Source: a bacterium (lineage in GTDB: Bacteria > Desulfobacterota > Binatia > HRBIN30 > CADEER01). Taken from it: 64,000 nucleotides of DNA. The stretch is from the NCBI GenBank assembly GCA_030430165.1, contig JAUIGL010000008.1, positions 62,001 through 126,000 on the forward strand, in the 5' to 3' direction. Made by a program: the position numbers and the translations under genes. Shown here one piece after another: positions 8,256 to 17,855 of this stretch (positions are counted from its first letter, which is position 1; each line of letters opens with the position of its first letter). The notes under the pieces are model-generated. The model saw only the letters and a list, made by a program, of their open reading frames with translations, was not told where the DNA came from and did no database searches.

Positions 8256-8657
8256 ATGAGCATCCACACCGAAGCCAATGCCAATCACCGTGACAGCACG
8301 ACCTCGCACCTCGATCTCCCCGAGCTCGAGCACCTGCTGGCGAGCGGACAGATCCTCGCATCCCAGCAGCCGATCCAGAGCGAGTGGTCGCCGTGCAAGA
8401 AGCTCGCAGTCGCCGTGCTCGCCTCGGCCCTGGTCGAGGTGCGCGACCACGCTCACGACCAGTCCTACGAGCGCCGCATCCAGGAAGATCTCGAGTGGAT
8501 CGAATCCGATGACGCCGAATGGCCCTTCTCGTTCGTCCGAATCTGCGAGCTGATGAACCTCGAGACGGCCTGGGTCCGCACCATGGTCGACGGCTGGATC
8601 GCGGTTCCGCCCTCACAGCGCAAGCGACCGGTTACTCCGTATCGTCAAGCAGCCTGA
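8256..8657 (+). CDS. Conserved hypothetical protein with WPFSF motif
   Basis: A 133-residue protein. The ATG at 8256 has a perfect AAAGGAGG site. The middle is a helical segment of mixed charge, and the C-terminal half carries ESDDAEWPFSFVRICELMNL followed by VRTMVDGW. The pattern acidic-WPFSF-x3-C-x-x-L-x-L recurs in small proteins of deltaproteobacteria-like genomes, where it has no known function. The spacing resembles a helix-turn-helix-like or adaptor fold, but that is a guess. It lies 44 bp after carH and ends one base before the next gene, placing it in the light operon. Confidence 0.8.
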   Translation: MSIHTEANANHRDSTTSHLDLPELEHLLASGQILASQQPIQSEWSPCKKLAVAVLASALVEVRDHAHDQSYERRIQEDLEWIESDDAEWPFSFVRICELMNLETAWVRTMVDGWIAVPPSQRKRPVTPYRQAA

Positions 8658-8658
8658 G

Positions 8659-9234
8659 ATGACTCGGCAGCACACTTCGCATCTGGCCGCCGCATGCACC
8701 GCCGTGGCCCTCCTGTGGTGGGCCACGGCGGCGGCGGCAACCACGGTGGGCGGAACGCACTTCTCGCCCCGGATCGACGTGGGGGAAGCCGATCTCACTC
8801 TCCGCGGCGCCGCCGTCCTCCACTACAAGCGAATCTTCAAAGCGTATGCGGCCGCGCTGTATCTACAGCCCGACTCACCATCGCAGGCGGTGCTCGCGGA
8901 CGAGCCGAAGCGCCTCGAGATCGAGTATTTCTGGGGCATTTCCGCCGACGACTTCCGCAAGGCGACGATCGAAGGAATCGCCCGCAACCTGCCCGCTGAC
9001 AAAGTCGACGAGCTGGAGCCGGCGATCCGGTCGTTCAACGCCTTCTACTCCGACGTCGAGCCGGGCGACCGCTACGCGCTGACCTACCTCCCCGGCAAGG
9101 GGACGGAGCTCTCGCTCAACGGCGAGCCCCGCGGAACCGTCGCCGGGCTCGATTTCGCCGCCGCGATGTTCTCCATCTGGCTCGGAGACTCGCCTCTGGA
9201 CAGGGCTCTCAAAGCGGCTTTACTGGGCTCGTGA
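8659..9234 (+). CDS. Chalcone-isomerase-fold secreted protein
   Basis: A 191-residue protein with an N-terminal signal peptide (about residues 1-27, ending ATAAAA). The mature part contains GAAVLHYKRIFKAYAAALYL, LEIEYFWGISADDFRKA, FNAFYSDVEPGDRYALTYLPG and the C-terminal AAMFSIWLGDSPLDRALKAALLG. This is the arrangement of the chalcone-isomerase-like family, whose bacterial members are periplasmic and related to fatty-acid-binding folds, not to flavonoid enzymes. It starts one base after the stop of the gene before and overlaps the acyltransferase gene by four bases, so it is part of a translationally coupled set. The ligand is unknown; a lipid is plausible. Confidence 0.87.
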   Translation: MTRQHTSHLAAACTAVALLWWATAAAATTVGGTHFSPRIDVGEADLTLRGAAVLHYKRIFKAYAAALYLQPDSPSQAVLADEPKRLEIEYFWGISADDFRKATIEGIARNLPADKVDELEPAIRSFNAFYSDVEPGDRYALTYLPGKGTELSLNGEPRGTVAGLDFAAAMFSIWLGDSPLDRALKAALLGS

Positions 9235-10283
9235 GCGCGCGCGAACGAGATCGCCGGCGCTGGCTTCGCCGTGCAGTCACCGTACCGGCCTACTTCACCG
9301 CCGCGTTCCTGCTCGCGCCCTCGACTCTACTCGTCGGCCTGCCGCTCGCCGCGGCCTTCGACTTCGCGCGGTCCAACCGGTGGGCAACTAGCCGCGCTCT
9401 GGTGTTTCTATCGGTCTACTTCCTCTGTGAAGCGTTCGGGATCATCGCCGCGGCTGCACTCTGGACCGGGCACACGATCGGCGGTCGCTGGACGCCCGCG
9501 CAATACCAACGACGGAACTTCCGCCTCCAGTGCCTCTGGGCATCCACCCTCCACCACACCCTGCAGGCGACATTCTCCCTGACCACCGAAGTTCGCGGCA
9601 CCGAGGTGGTGCGCCGCGGCCCCTACATCCTCTTCCCGCGCCACGTGTCCACCGGCGACACGATCTTGCCCGCCGCAATCATCTCGGACCCATTCGGCGT
9701 AGTCCTGCGCTACGTTCTCAAGCGGGAGTTGCTCTGGGATCCCTGCCTCGACATCGTCGGCCACCGACTGCGCAATGTCTTCGTCGCCCGCAACAGCGAC
9801 CGCTCGGCTGAGGAGATCGCGCACGTCGCCGAGCTCGCCGACGACCTCGGCACGGACGAAGGAGTCCTCATCTACCCGGAGGGTACGCGCTTCAGCGAAA
9901 GTAAGCGCCGCCGCGCGATCGACAGGCTCGAAGCGCAGGGCGAACGCCGCCTGGCGTCGATGGCCTCGGCGATGAAGAACGTGCTCCCACCTCGGCTCGG
10001 CGGCCCGCTCGCACTCATCCGCAGGAATCGCGGGGCCGACGTCGTGTTCCTGGCGCACCGCGGCTTCGAAGGGATCAAGGCGTTGTCCGATCTCTTCGAC
10101 GGCTCGATGATCGGGCGCGCCATCCAAGTCGAGCTGTGGCGCGTCCCGAGCGGCGAAATTCCGCAGGATATCGCCGACCTTCGCGTATGGCTGTACGAGC
10201 AGTGGCAGCGGGTCGACCGCTGGGTGGCCGGCCACATCGAGGAGCATCCCTGCGACGAACGCTCGGAGGTTGCCGTCGGATGA
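9231..10283 (+). CDS. PlsC-like lysophospholipid acyltransferase family protein
   Basis: A 350-residue protein beginning with GTG in a GTGA overlap with the preceding stop. Two hydrophobic stretches in the first 90 residues suggest membrane anchoring. The acyltransferase signature is present: H-x4-D in PRHVSTGDTILP (about residue 138) and YPEGTRFSESK (about residue 216). These define glycerolipid acyltransferases that move an acyl chain from acyl-CoA or acyl-ACP to a lysolipid. The acceptor is unknown. The gene lies between the chalcone-isomerase-fold and SRPBCC genes, suggesting a role in light-responsive membrane or pigment lipid modification. Confidence 0.85.
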   Translation: MSARERDRRRWLRRAVTVPAYFTAAFLLAPSTLLVGLPLAAAFDFARSNRWATSRALVFLSVYFLCEAFGIIAAAALWTGHTIGGRWTPAQYQRRNFRLQCLWASTLHHTLQATFSLTTEVRGTEVVRRGPYILFPRHVSTGDTILPAAIISDPFGVVLRYVLKRELLWDPCLDIVGHRLRNVFVARNSDRSAEEIAHVAELADDLGTDEGVLIYPEGTRFSESKRRRAIDRLEAQGERRLASMASAMKNVLPPRLGGPLALIRRNRGADVVFLAHRGFEGIKALSDLFDGSMIGRAIQVELWRVPSGEIPQDIADLRVWLYEQWQRVDRWVAGHIEEHPCDERSEVAVG

Positions 10284-10816
10284 GCCGCCGAGACAGCAAC
10301 GAAATCACCGCACTCACCTCATCCGGGCCCGCCACAGGCAGCCTCGGCCGTCACGAGACGCTGCGCTGCGAGGATTGGCTGCCGACCCCGCTCGACGAGG
10401 TTTTCGAGTTCTTCGCCGACGCCTACAACCTCGAGCGAATCACTCCGCCGTTCCTGCGGTTCGCCGTCGTCGGAGTGAGTGACCGCAGGGTTCGCCGCGG
10501 AACCACCATCGACTACAAGTTGCGCTTGCACGGCGTGCCGTTCCGCTGGCGCACCCGGATCGACGAATGGCAACCCGGCGTCTGCTTCGTCGACCGCCAG
10601 ATCAAAGGCCCTTATCGGCTGTGGCACCACACCCACGAATTCGAGGCCCGGGACGGCGGGACCATCGTACGCGACATCGTTCGCTACGACCTGCCGCTCG
10701 GCCTGCTCGGGCGCGCGGTCGCCGGCGGGCTGGTTCGCAGAGACGTCGACGAGATCTTCCGCTACCGCCGCGACCGCACCCGCGCCATCTTCGGCGGCGT
10801 TGGCCGAGCGGCGTAG
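10280..10816 (+). CDS. SRPBCC-family (START/polyketide-cyclase-like) protein
   Basis: A 178-residue protein that starts at an ATG overlapping the previous stop (ATGA). It contains LPTPLDEVFEFFADAYNLERITPPFLRF, FRWRTRIDEWQPGVCFVDRQ and GPYRLWHHTHEF, typical of the SRPBCC hydrophobic-ligand-binding fold in the COG4276-like group. Members often lie near photolyase genes and may act as cyclases or lipid/pigment carriers; no catalytic residues can be named. It is the last gene of the light-linked cluster. A 462-bp gene-free stretch follows. Confidence 0.87.
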   Translation: MSRRDSNEITALTSSGPATGSLGRHETLRCEDWLPTPLDEVFEFFADAYNLERITPPFLRFAVVGVSDRRVRRGTTIDYKLRLHGVPFRWRTRIDEWQPGVCFVDRQIKGPYRLWHHTHEFEARDGGTIVRDIVRYDLPLGLLGRAVAGGLVRRDVDEIFRYRRDRTRAIFGGVGRAA

Positions 10817-11278
10817 GCCCAGCCTACCTCTTCGCCGCTGCTCGAAACTCGCTTCGCTCGTAGCACGCCGGGGGCCGGGCTGACCTGCGGAACCGCCGGT
10901 CACGAGCAGCGCCACTCGCGCTATCGCGCTCGCGCTCGAATGCTCGCCCTCCGGCGCAGGCCGACACGCGCTTGCGCACGCAGCCGACGCAGGAAGTCAG
11001 GCCGCCATGCAGCCTAACCTGCATGGCGCTCTGGGATGTCGCATTCGTCTTCGCCAGGCGCCGGCGACAGCCCGCAGACACGACGCGACACCGCCGTCGA
11101 AAGTTCGCCGATCGCCCCCGCATCCGACACGGCGCCGCCGCGTTGCCGCGACCAAACACGCGGCCGCGCCGATCTCGGCCCGAGTCTTGCTCTTCCCTCG
11201 CCGCAAATCTCGTCGCTGATCCATCCGCACGACGGGGGAGCGCGACACGCGCGGCGACTCGAACCTGGGAGGGGCAAC
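10817..11278. other. Gene-free stretch with small inverted repeats
   Basis: No convincing gene is seen. The first part contains short GC-rich palindromic pieces such as CTCGCTTCGCTCGTAG, echoed near 43770. A perfect 9-bp inverted repeat, GCCATGCAG and CTGCATGGC with a 6-base loop, lies at 11004-11027 and may act as terminator for the light operon. The end of the stretch carries the GGGAGGGG ribosome binding site of the DUF1800 gene. Confidence 0.5.
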
Positions 11279-14200
11279 ATGCGGGCAACGACTACGAGGC
11301 ATGCGAATGAAAACGTGTCGCGCAAGCCGGTCTACCAACGCATGCGAATTGCGGCAGCCGCCGGATGGATCATTTGCTGCGCCATCGGCACGGCACTTGC
11401 CGTCGTAGAGGAACGCGTCGACGTCACGGTTCGGGACGCGATCAGCGGCGCAGTGCTGACCGATCTACGAGTCGATGCCCGTCGCCGCGTCGGCGACGAT
11501 CTGCAATGGGCAGCTCGCGCCTATACAGACGACAACGGCCAGGCATCGTTCTCACTCGAAGGCATCGGCGAGGGCGTCCCCTACGTGTTCTCGGCCGCGC
11601 CCTACAACGGCGGCACCGTCTACAGTACCGACGTCACCCAACCGGGGCCGTTCGAGTTCCGCGTCGGCAAGCTGGCCGTGCGCGTCGTCGCCGGCGGCAG
11701 CGGGGACGTTCTGTCCGACCTGCGCGTCGACTTGCGCGAGGTGCGCGACGACGGATCGCTGCAGTGGCGCGGCCGCGGAACGACCGACGACAACGGGATC
11801 GTTCGTCTCGATCCACCCGGGATCGGCAAAGGCCAAACCTATCTGCTCGAGGCGCGCAGCCCGTGGGACGGATCGCGCAAACGGAGCCATCACATCCGCA
11901 GCGGCGGCGAGATCACGTTCGTCGTCGGCAATGCGCCGCTACACGTACACCTGCACGACGGCATCAACGGCGCGCCGATCGGCGAAACCCGGGTGACGGC
12001 CTACGAGCGGTTCGCCGACGGCGGCTCACGCGGCATCACCTCGCGCACCACCGACGACGAGGGCAACGCCGTCTTCGATCTCGACGGACTCGGCGACGGC
12101 CGCGTCTACTACTTGCGCGCCTCCGTCTTCAACGGCGGTCCGTCCTATACACCCGACCTCGAGTCGCCGGGGGACCTCGACTTTCCGGTCGGTACCCTCG
12201 CCGTGTCGGTCGTCGACGGAGGCAGCGGCGAAGCACTTCCCGAGACCAAGATCTGGGCCTACGAGCTCGGCTCCGACGGCGCGAAGAAGTACCGGCGCGG
12301 CGGCTACACCGACGGGGATGGCATCATTCGCTTCGACCTGCCGGGACTCGGCGACGGGGCGGCCTACGTCCTGCGCGCCAAGAGCCCGGTCGATGGCTCG
12401 ACCAAATACAGCAACCAGCTGACACACACCGGCGCAATCGAATTCCCGGTGGGCAACGCCCCGCTCGTCGTCAAGCTGGCCAACTACTTCACCAAGCAGG
12501 GTCTCCCCGGTATCCGCATCTGGGCGCGCGAGCAGCTCGCCGACGGGTCGACGCGCGGCGTGTTCGCCGTAACCACCGATCAGGCCGGCATCGCCCGCTT
12601 CGATCTCGACGGCCTCGGCGACGGACGCACCTACGAGCTCGCCGCGACTCCGTACAACGGCGGCAGGATCACCACCGGCGCGATCGACTCGGCCGGCGAG
12701 CTGCTCTGGCCGGTCGGCAAGCTCGAGGTGACGGTCGTCGATGGCGTCGAACAGAACCCGCTGGCGAACGTTCGCATCTATGCGCGCGAGCGCCTCGACG
12801 ACGGTCGACTACGCTACCGCGCGTCCGGCTACACGAACGAATTCGGCATGATCCGCTTCGATCCACCCGGACTCGGTGAGGGAGCGACGTACGTCCTGCA
12901 GGCCAACAGCCCGTTCGATGGCTCGCGCAAGCTGAGCGACGACATCAAGGAGCCCGCGCGCAAGAAGTTCGTCGTCGGCAACCGCCCGCTCGACGTCTCA
13001 CTGGTCAACGGAATCACCGGAGACCCCGTCCCCGGAAAACGCGTCTACGCGTACCGCGTCACGGAAGAGAAGCTGGTGTACACCGCCAGCCGCATCACCG
13101 ACGCCGAAGGGTTCGCCCGATTCGACCTCGACGGACTCGGCGACGGAGTCTACTACGTGCTCAAGACCACGCCCTACAACGGCGGAAGGGTGCAGAGCTC
13201 CAAGATCCGCGAGGGCGGTCACTTCGAGTTCCGCGTCGGAACCTTCGAGGTCAAAGTGGTCGCCGGGAGCGACGGCAGCGTTCTCGCCGACGCCAAGGTT
13301 TGGGCCTATCGTCTCGGCGAAGAGGGCAAGCTCGACTACGCCAAATCCGGCAAGACCGACGCCGAGGGAGTCGTACGCTTCGACCTACCCGGACTCGACG
13401 AAGGTGTCCCCCACGTTTTGCGGGCGATCAGCCCGGTCGACGGAACCTACAAGTACAGCGACCCCTACGACTCGACCGGCACCGCCATCTTCCGGGTCGG
13501 CAACGCCCCACTCGAAGTGCACGTCGCCAACGGCGTCGACGGGACCCCGGTCGGTGAGACTCGGATCGATGCCTACGAGCGAGTTCCGGGCGAAGAGAGA
13601 CTCAAATGGCGCGGGCGCTCCTACACCGACGAAGGCGGAGTTGCGATCTTCGACCTCGACGGTCTCGGCACCGGCCGTGTCTACGTCCTCCGCATCAACC
13701 CGTACAACGGAGGCACCGTCTACTCCGAGGAGATCGACTCTCCCGGCAAATTCGAGTTCCCGGTCGGCACCTTGCGCGTCCTCGTCACCAGTGGAGCGAC
13801 CGGCGAGGCGCTGGTCGACTACCGCGTCGACGCGCGCGAAGTCACCGACGACGGGCTGAAGTGGCGGGCACGCGGCACCACTGACGCAGACGGAATCATC
13901 CACTTCGATCTTCCCGGCCTCGGCTCGGGCCGCAACTACGTTCTCGAAGCCACCAGCCCGATCGACGGAACCAAGAAGCGCAGTGCAGAAATCTCAGCGC
14001 TCGGCATCTTCGAGTTCGAAGTCGGCGCCAAGCCCGTCGACCTGACGGTCGTCAACGCAATCTCGAACCAACCGATCGCCAATCTGCGGGTTACGGTCCG
14101 CGAGCTCCTCGCGGAAAAAGAGAGCCGCTGGGTCTCGAGCCTGTACACCGGCGAGAGCGGCCGCGTCAGCTTCGATATCGACGGCATCGACGACGCCGGC

Positions 14201-16540
14201 CGACACTTCCTCCTCGAGACGAAACCCTACAACGGGGGGACGGTTCGCACCGAGATGATCCCCGGCCCCGGCGATTATCGGCTACGCCTCGGAACCATCC
14301 CGGTCACCCTGATCGATGCCGACAACGATGTCGCGATCCCCGGCGCGAGCCTCACCGCGTACGAGAAGCTCGCCGATGGCAAGCTCCGCTGGACGACGTC
14401 CGGGACGACCGACGACTCGGGGATCGTCCACTTCGACCTCGCCGGGGTCAGCGACAACCTGACGCCGGGCACCAGCGAGGGCGGCGCGATCTACGTGTTC
14501 AAGGCCTACAAGCCATTCGGCGAAGGCCGCAAGTACTACAGCCAGCTGATCACCGAAGAGGGACCGGTCGAGTTCCGCGTCTCCCGCGAGGGAGAAGCGC
14601 CGCTCGACCTGACGCCGCCTGAGATCGAGATCACCGCCCCCACCGACGGCGCCAACGTCAACAGCGCCGGCTTCGCCGTCGACGGAATCGCCGCCGACAA
14701 CGCAACCCTGACCCAGGTAGAGGTCGAGATCGTCGATCCGGTCGTTGGTGCGACGGTCATTGCAGCTACCTACGACCCCGCCACACTGCGCTGGAGCGCC
14801 GCGGTGCCGGCCGCCGCGGTGACGGCCGGCCAGGTCGCGACCATCGTCGCCACCGCTTCGGACCAGGCCCTCAACCAGGCGAGCGCCGCCGTTACCGTCA
14901 ATCCGATCGCGGATTCACTGCCGCCCCAGGTCACCATCGGCTCGCACTCCGATGGCGACGACGTCGGATCCTCCGGGTTTCTGCTGTCGGGGACGGCCAC
15001 CGACGACATCGGTGTGACGTCGATCGAAGCCACCATCGCCGATCCGACGATCGGCCTCAGCACGGTGACGATCGGGGTCGCCAACGACGGTCGCTGGACG
15101 CTCGCGGTGTCGAGCTCACAGATCACCGAGGGCAACTCGATCGACGTCACGGTGACCGCTTTCGACGCGGCGGGCCGCAGCGCCACCGCGGCGGTTCGCC
15201 TCGACGTCATCGCGGTCGACTTTGCCACCCGCCACCTGATCGATCGAATCACCTTCGGCGCCACTCCCGATCTCCTGATCCGTGCCGAAGCGATGGGAGC
15301 GAGCGCGTTCCTGGCCGAGCAACTCGATCCGGCCGCGATCGACGACAGCGCACTCGCCGGACGCCTGCCGGCGCAGATCGCCGACGACGACGATCTGCAG
15401 GCTGCGACCTTGCTGCGCGCAATCTACAGCGAGCGCCAGCTGCTCGAGGTCTTGACCCAGTTCTGGGACAACCACTTCAACACCAACCTCGGCACGCACG
15501 ACGACGTCGGCTACGAGGCGAGCGAGAACGCGGCGTTCCGCGCCAACGCACTGGGACGCTTCCGCGACCTGCTCGATGCCAGCGCCAAGAGCCCGGCGAT
15601 GCTGATTTACCTGGATCAGGCCAACAGCGTCGCCGCCAACCCGAACGAGAACTACCCACGGGAAGTGATGGAGCTGCACACCCTCAAAGTGAACGGCCCC
15701 TACACCCAGGACGACGTCGAGGCGTTGGCACGAATCCTCACCGGCTGGACCTTGAACGGCGGCAGCTTTGCCTTCGACCCGAACATGCACGACTTCGGAG
15801 CCAAGGTCTTTCTCGGACTCGACTTCCCCGCCGGCCAGGGGCAAGCGGAGGGAGAGCGAGCCCTCGACATCCTCGCATCCCACCCTTCGACCGCAAACTT
15901 CGTGTGCGAGAAGCTGGCCGTCCTCTTCATCTCGGACACCCCGCCGGCAACCGCCATCGCGCGCTGCGCAGCTACGTTCCTGCAGGAAGAAGACAATCCC
16001 GGCCAACTGCGCGAGGTCGTTCGGTCACTGCTGACGTCGCCCGAGTTCGCCGACGCGTCGAACTTCCGCAACAAGGTCCGGACACCGCTCGAGCAGGTCA
16101 CCTCGTTGATCCGCACGATGGGGATCGACACCAACGGCTACGGACTGCTCGGCGCCATGTCGGACATGAACATGCGCCTGTTCTACAACCCGGTGCCGAC
16201 CGGCTACTCGGAGACCGGCGACGACTGGACGAGCTCCGACCAGTCGCTGCAGCGAACCAAGCACGCCAACCGCATCGCGCGCGGGTTCACCAACGGGACC
16301 ACCGTGTCGATGCGCGATTTCTTCCTCGCGCGGGGCCAGGTGACCGCTGATGGAATCGTGCCGTTCGCAATGCGGCTGTTCTTTCACGACGACTACACCG
16401 CGCTCGAGGAGCAAGCCGCGCGCGATGTTCTCACCGACACCGGCAGCGTCGTCTTCGACATCGATGCCGGCGACGCCGAGAGCCGACTGCGCCGGATGAT
16501 GGCCACCATCGCCAGCTTCCCGGGTGTTCAGTTCCAGTAA
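11279..16540 (+). CDS. Giant secreted DUF1800 protein with twelve N-terminal beta-domain repeats
   Basis: A 1753-residue exported protein. The ATG at 11279 follows GGGAGGGG; a hydrophobic signal is at about residues 22-42 (an internal ATG at 11342 is an alternative start). Residues 42-1102 are twelve tandem domains of about 87 residues that look like transthyretin/carboxypeptidase-regulatory beta-sandwiches. Two Ig-like domains follow (about 1105-1312, beginning TPPEIEITAPTDG and LPPQVTIGSHSDG). The rest is a DUF1800 domain with RHLIDRITFGATPDLL, LTQFWDNHFNTN, NENYPREVMELHTLKVNG and ILTGWTLNG. DUF1800 proteins pair with DUF1501 proteins and their biochemical role is not settled. The DUF1501 partner starts 24 bp downstream. 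Confidence 0.9.
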   Translation: MRATTTRHANENVSRKPVYQRMRIAAAAGWIICCAIGTALAVVEERVDVTVRDAISGAVLTDLRVDARRRVGDDLQWAARAYTDDNGQASFSLEGIGEGVPYVFSAAPYNGGTVYSTDVTQPGPFEFRVGKLAVRVVAGGSGDVLSDLRVDLREVRDDGSLQWRGRGTTDDNGIVRLDPPGIGKGQTYLLEARSPWDGSRKRSHHIRSGGEITFVVGNAPLHVHLHDGINGAPIGETRVTAYERFADGGSRGITSRTTDDEGNAVFDLDGLGDGRVYYLRASVFNGGPSYTPDLESPGDLDFPVGTLAVSVVDGGSGEALPETKIWAYELGSDGAKKYRRGGYTDGDGIIRFDLPGLGDGAAYVLRAKSPVDGSTKYSNQLTHTGAIEFPVGNAPLVVKLANYFTKQGLPGIRIWAREQLADGSTRGVFAVTTDQAGIARFDLDGLGDGRTYELAATPYNGGRITTGAIDSAGELLWPVGKLEVTVVDGVEQNPLANVRIYARERLDDGRLRYRASGYTNEFGMIRFDPPGLGEGATYVLQANSPFDGSRKLSDDIKEPARKKFVVGNRPLDVSLVNGITGDPVPGKRVYAYRVTEEKLVYTASRITDAEGFARFDLDGLGDGVYYVLKTTPYNGGRVQSSKIREGGHFEFRVGTFEVKVVAGSDGSVLADAKVWAYRLGEEGKLDYAKSGKTDAEGVVRFDLPGLDEGVPHVLRAISPVDGTYKYSDPYDSTGTAIFRVGNAPLEVHVANGVDGTPVGETRIDAYERVPGEERLKWRGRSYTDEGGVAIFDLDGLGTGRVYVLRINPYNGGTVYSEEIDSPGKFEFPVGTLRVLVTSGATGEALVDYRVDAREVTDDGLKWRARGTTDADGIIHFDLPGLGSGRNYVLEATSPIDGTKKRSAEISALGIFEFEVGAKPVDLTVVNAISNQPIANLRVTVRELLAEKESRWVSSLYTGESGRVSFDIDGIDDAGRHFLLETKPYNGGTVRTEMIPGPGDYRLRLGTIPVTLIDADNDVAIPGASLTAYEKLADGKLRWTTSGTTDDSGIVHFDLAGVSDNLTPGTSEGGAIYVFKAYKPFGEGRKYYSQLITEEGPVEFRVSREGEAPLDLTPPEIEITAPTDGANVNSAGFAVDGIAADNATLTQVEVEIVDPVVGATVIAATYDPATLRWSAAVPAAAVTAGQVATIVATASDQALNQASAAVTVNPIADSLPPQVTIGSHSDGDDVGSSGFLLSGTATDDIGVTSIEATIADPTIGLSTVTIGVANDGRWTLAVSSSQITEGNSIDVTVTAFDAAGRSATAAVRLDVIAVDFATRHLIDRITFGATPDLLIRAEAMGASAFLAEQLDPAAIDDSALAGRLPAQIADDDDLQAATLLRAIYSERQLLEVLTQFWDNHFNTNLGTHDDVGYEASENAAFRANALGRFRDLLDASAKSPAMLIYLDQANSVAANPNENYPREVMELHTLKVNGPYTQDDVEALARILTGWTLNGGSFAFDPNMHDFGAKVFLGLDFPAGQGQAEGERALDILASHPSTANFVCEKLAVLFISDTPPATAIARCAATFLQEEDNPGQLREVVRSLLTSPEFADASNFRNKVRTPLEQVTSLIRTMGIDTNGYGLLGAMSDMNMRLFYNPVPTGYSETGDDWTSSDQSLQRTKHANRIARGFTNGTTVSMRDFFLARGQVTADGIVPFAMRLFFHDDYTALEEQAARDVLTDTGSVVFDIDAGDAESRLRRMMATIASFPGVQFQ
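11403..14583 (+). repeat. Twelve tandem domain repeats in an alternating A-B order
   Basis: Within the DUF1800 gene, twelve domains of about 260 bp each end in a V-G (the last in V-S). Odd domains carry FDLDGLG and PYNGG; even domains carry FDLPGLG (or DPPG) and SPxDGxxK. The strict alternation shows that the ancestral duplicated unit was a two-domain block of about 520 bp, present six times. Confidence 0.85.
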
Positions 16541-16564
16541 GAAACGACGCGAAGGATTCCAACG

Positions 16565-17824
16565 ATGAAGAGAAGAGAGTTCCTCGGCTACCTCGCGCGG
16601 CTGTCGGCAAGTACGGCGGCGGTCGCCTTCACCAACCCCTTCCGCCCGCGCCTGGGATTCGCCCAGGCATCTTCGGGCAAAACGCTCGTCGTCGTCTTTC
16701 AGCGCGGTGGTTGCGACGGGGTGAACACCGTCATCCCCTACGGCGACCCCGACTACGCACAGCTGCGGCCGACGATCGCGATCGCCCCACCGAGCGGAGC
16801 GGATCCGAACAGCGCCATCGATCTCGATGGGTTCTTCGGACTGCACCCGGGGCTGCAACCGCTGCAGACGATCTGGGACGACGGAAATCTCGGAGTCATG
16901 CCGGCGGTTCACTACCCAAACGCGACCCGCTCGCACTTCGACGGTCAGCAGAACATCGAAAGCGCAGCCGACGCGACCGACCTCGACGGCTGGTTGAACC
17001 GACACCTGGTCACCTTGCCGCAGCCGACGTCACTGCGCGCCGTCGGTTTCGAGTCGTCGCTGCCGCACTCGCTGCGCGGGTCCGAGATCGTCTCCTCGTT
17101 CCGCGACATCGGCAGCTTCAACCTCGGTCTCAGCGAGAGCGACGAAGACGAATTGCTGACGCAACTGAACCGCGTCTACAGCCAGCAGCCCGACAGCAGC
17201 AAGGCCTACCGCGACCTGGTCACCGGCTTCGGTCGGGTTCTGGTCAACGACCTGGCGGTGCTCTCGGGAATCGACACCGGTTCCTACACCCCCGAGAACG
17301 GCGCCAACTACCCGAGCTCGACGTTCGGGCGACAGATGCGGCAGGTGGCCCAGTTGATCAAGGAGGGAGTCGGGCTCGAGATCGCGGCAATGAGCATCGG
17401 CGGCTGGGACACCCACTCCGATCAGGGGGCGGCATTCGGCCGCCAGTCGAGCCGCCACACCGACTTCGCGGCGGGGATCGCGGCCCTCTACACCGATCTC
17501 GGTCCGTCGCGACGCGACGACGTGCTGACCATGACGATGACCGAGTTCGGACGCACCGCGCAGGAAAACGCCAGCCGCGGCACCGACCACGGCCACGCCG
17601 CGGCGTGGTTTGCCGCCGGTGGCAGCGTCAATGGCGGCGTCTTCGGCGCTTGGCCCGGCCTCGACACCGACAGCCTGGTCCGCGGCCGCTACCTCGACCA
17701 CTCGATCGACTTCCGCGACGTCTTCGCCGAAGTGGTCACCAATCATCTCGGCAACCAGGACCTCGCAACGGTCGTCCCTGGCTACACTCCACAGCCACTC
17801 GGCCTGGTCCAGGCCAGCACCTGA
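16565..17824 (+). CDS. DUF1501 protein, Tat-exported
   Basis: A 419-residue protein with a twin-arginine leader: K-R-R-E-F-L at the N-terminus, then a hydrophobic segment and a likely cleavage near GFAQA. The mature part contains KTLVVVFQRGGCDGVNTVIPY, NATRSHFDGQQNIES, GGWDTHSDQGAAFG, TMTEFGRTAQEN and GTDHGHAAAWFAAGG, the DUF1501 pattern related to the alkaline phosphatase/sulfatase fold. It follows the DUF1800 gene with its own start after 24 bp. The two are usually found together and probably form one secreted system. The substrate is unknown. Tat export implies folding, perhaps with a metal cofactor, in the cytoplasm. Confidence 0.92.
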   Translation: MKRREFLGYLARLSASTAAVAFTNPFRPRLGFAQASSGKTLVVVFQRGGCDGVNTVIPYGDPDYAQLRPTIAIAPPSGADPNSAIDLDGFFGLHPGLQPLQTIWDDGNLGVMPAVHYPNATRSHFDGQQNIESAADATDLDGWLNRHLVTLPQPTSLRAVGFESSLPHSLRGSEIVSSFRDIGSFNLGLSESDEDELLTQLNRVYSQQPDSSKAYRDLVTGFGRVLVNDLAVLSGIDTGSYTPENGANYPSSTFGRQMRQVAQLIKEGVGLEIAAMSIGGWDTHSDQGAAFGRQSSRHTDFAAGIAALYTDLGPSRRDDVLTMTMTEFGRTAQENASRGTDHGHAAAWFAAGGSVNGGVFGAWPGLDTDSLVRGRYLDHSIDFRDVFAEVVTNHLGNQDLATVVPGYTPQPLGLVQAST

Positions 17825-17855
17825 GGGCGCGGCATCGGACAAGGGGGCGCGGTGA

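Noticed and set aside
11036-11278. Upstream extension of the DUF1800 reading frame
   Set aside because: The frame is open but Arg/Pro/Ser-rich and not signal-like; the ATG at 11279 has a strong ribosome binding site and a signal peptide follows.
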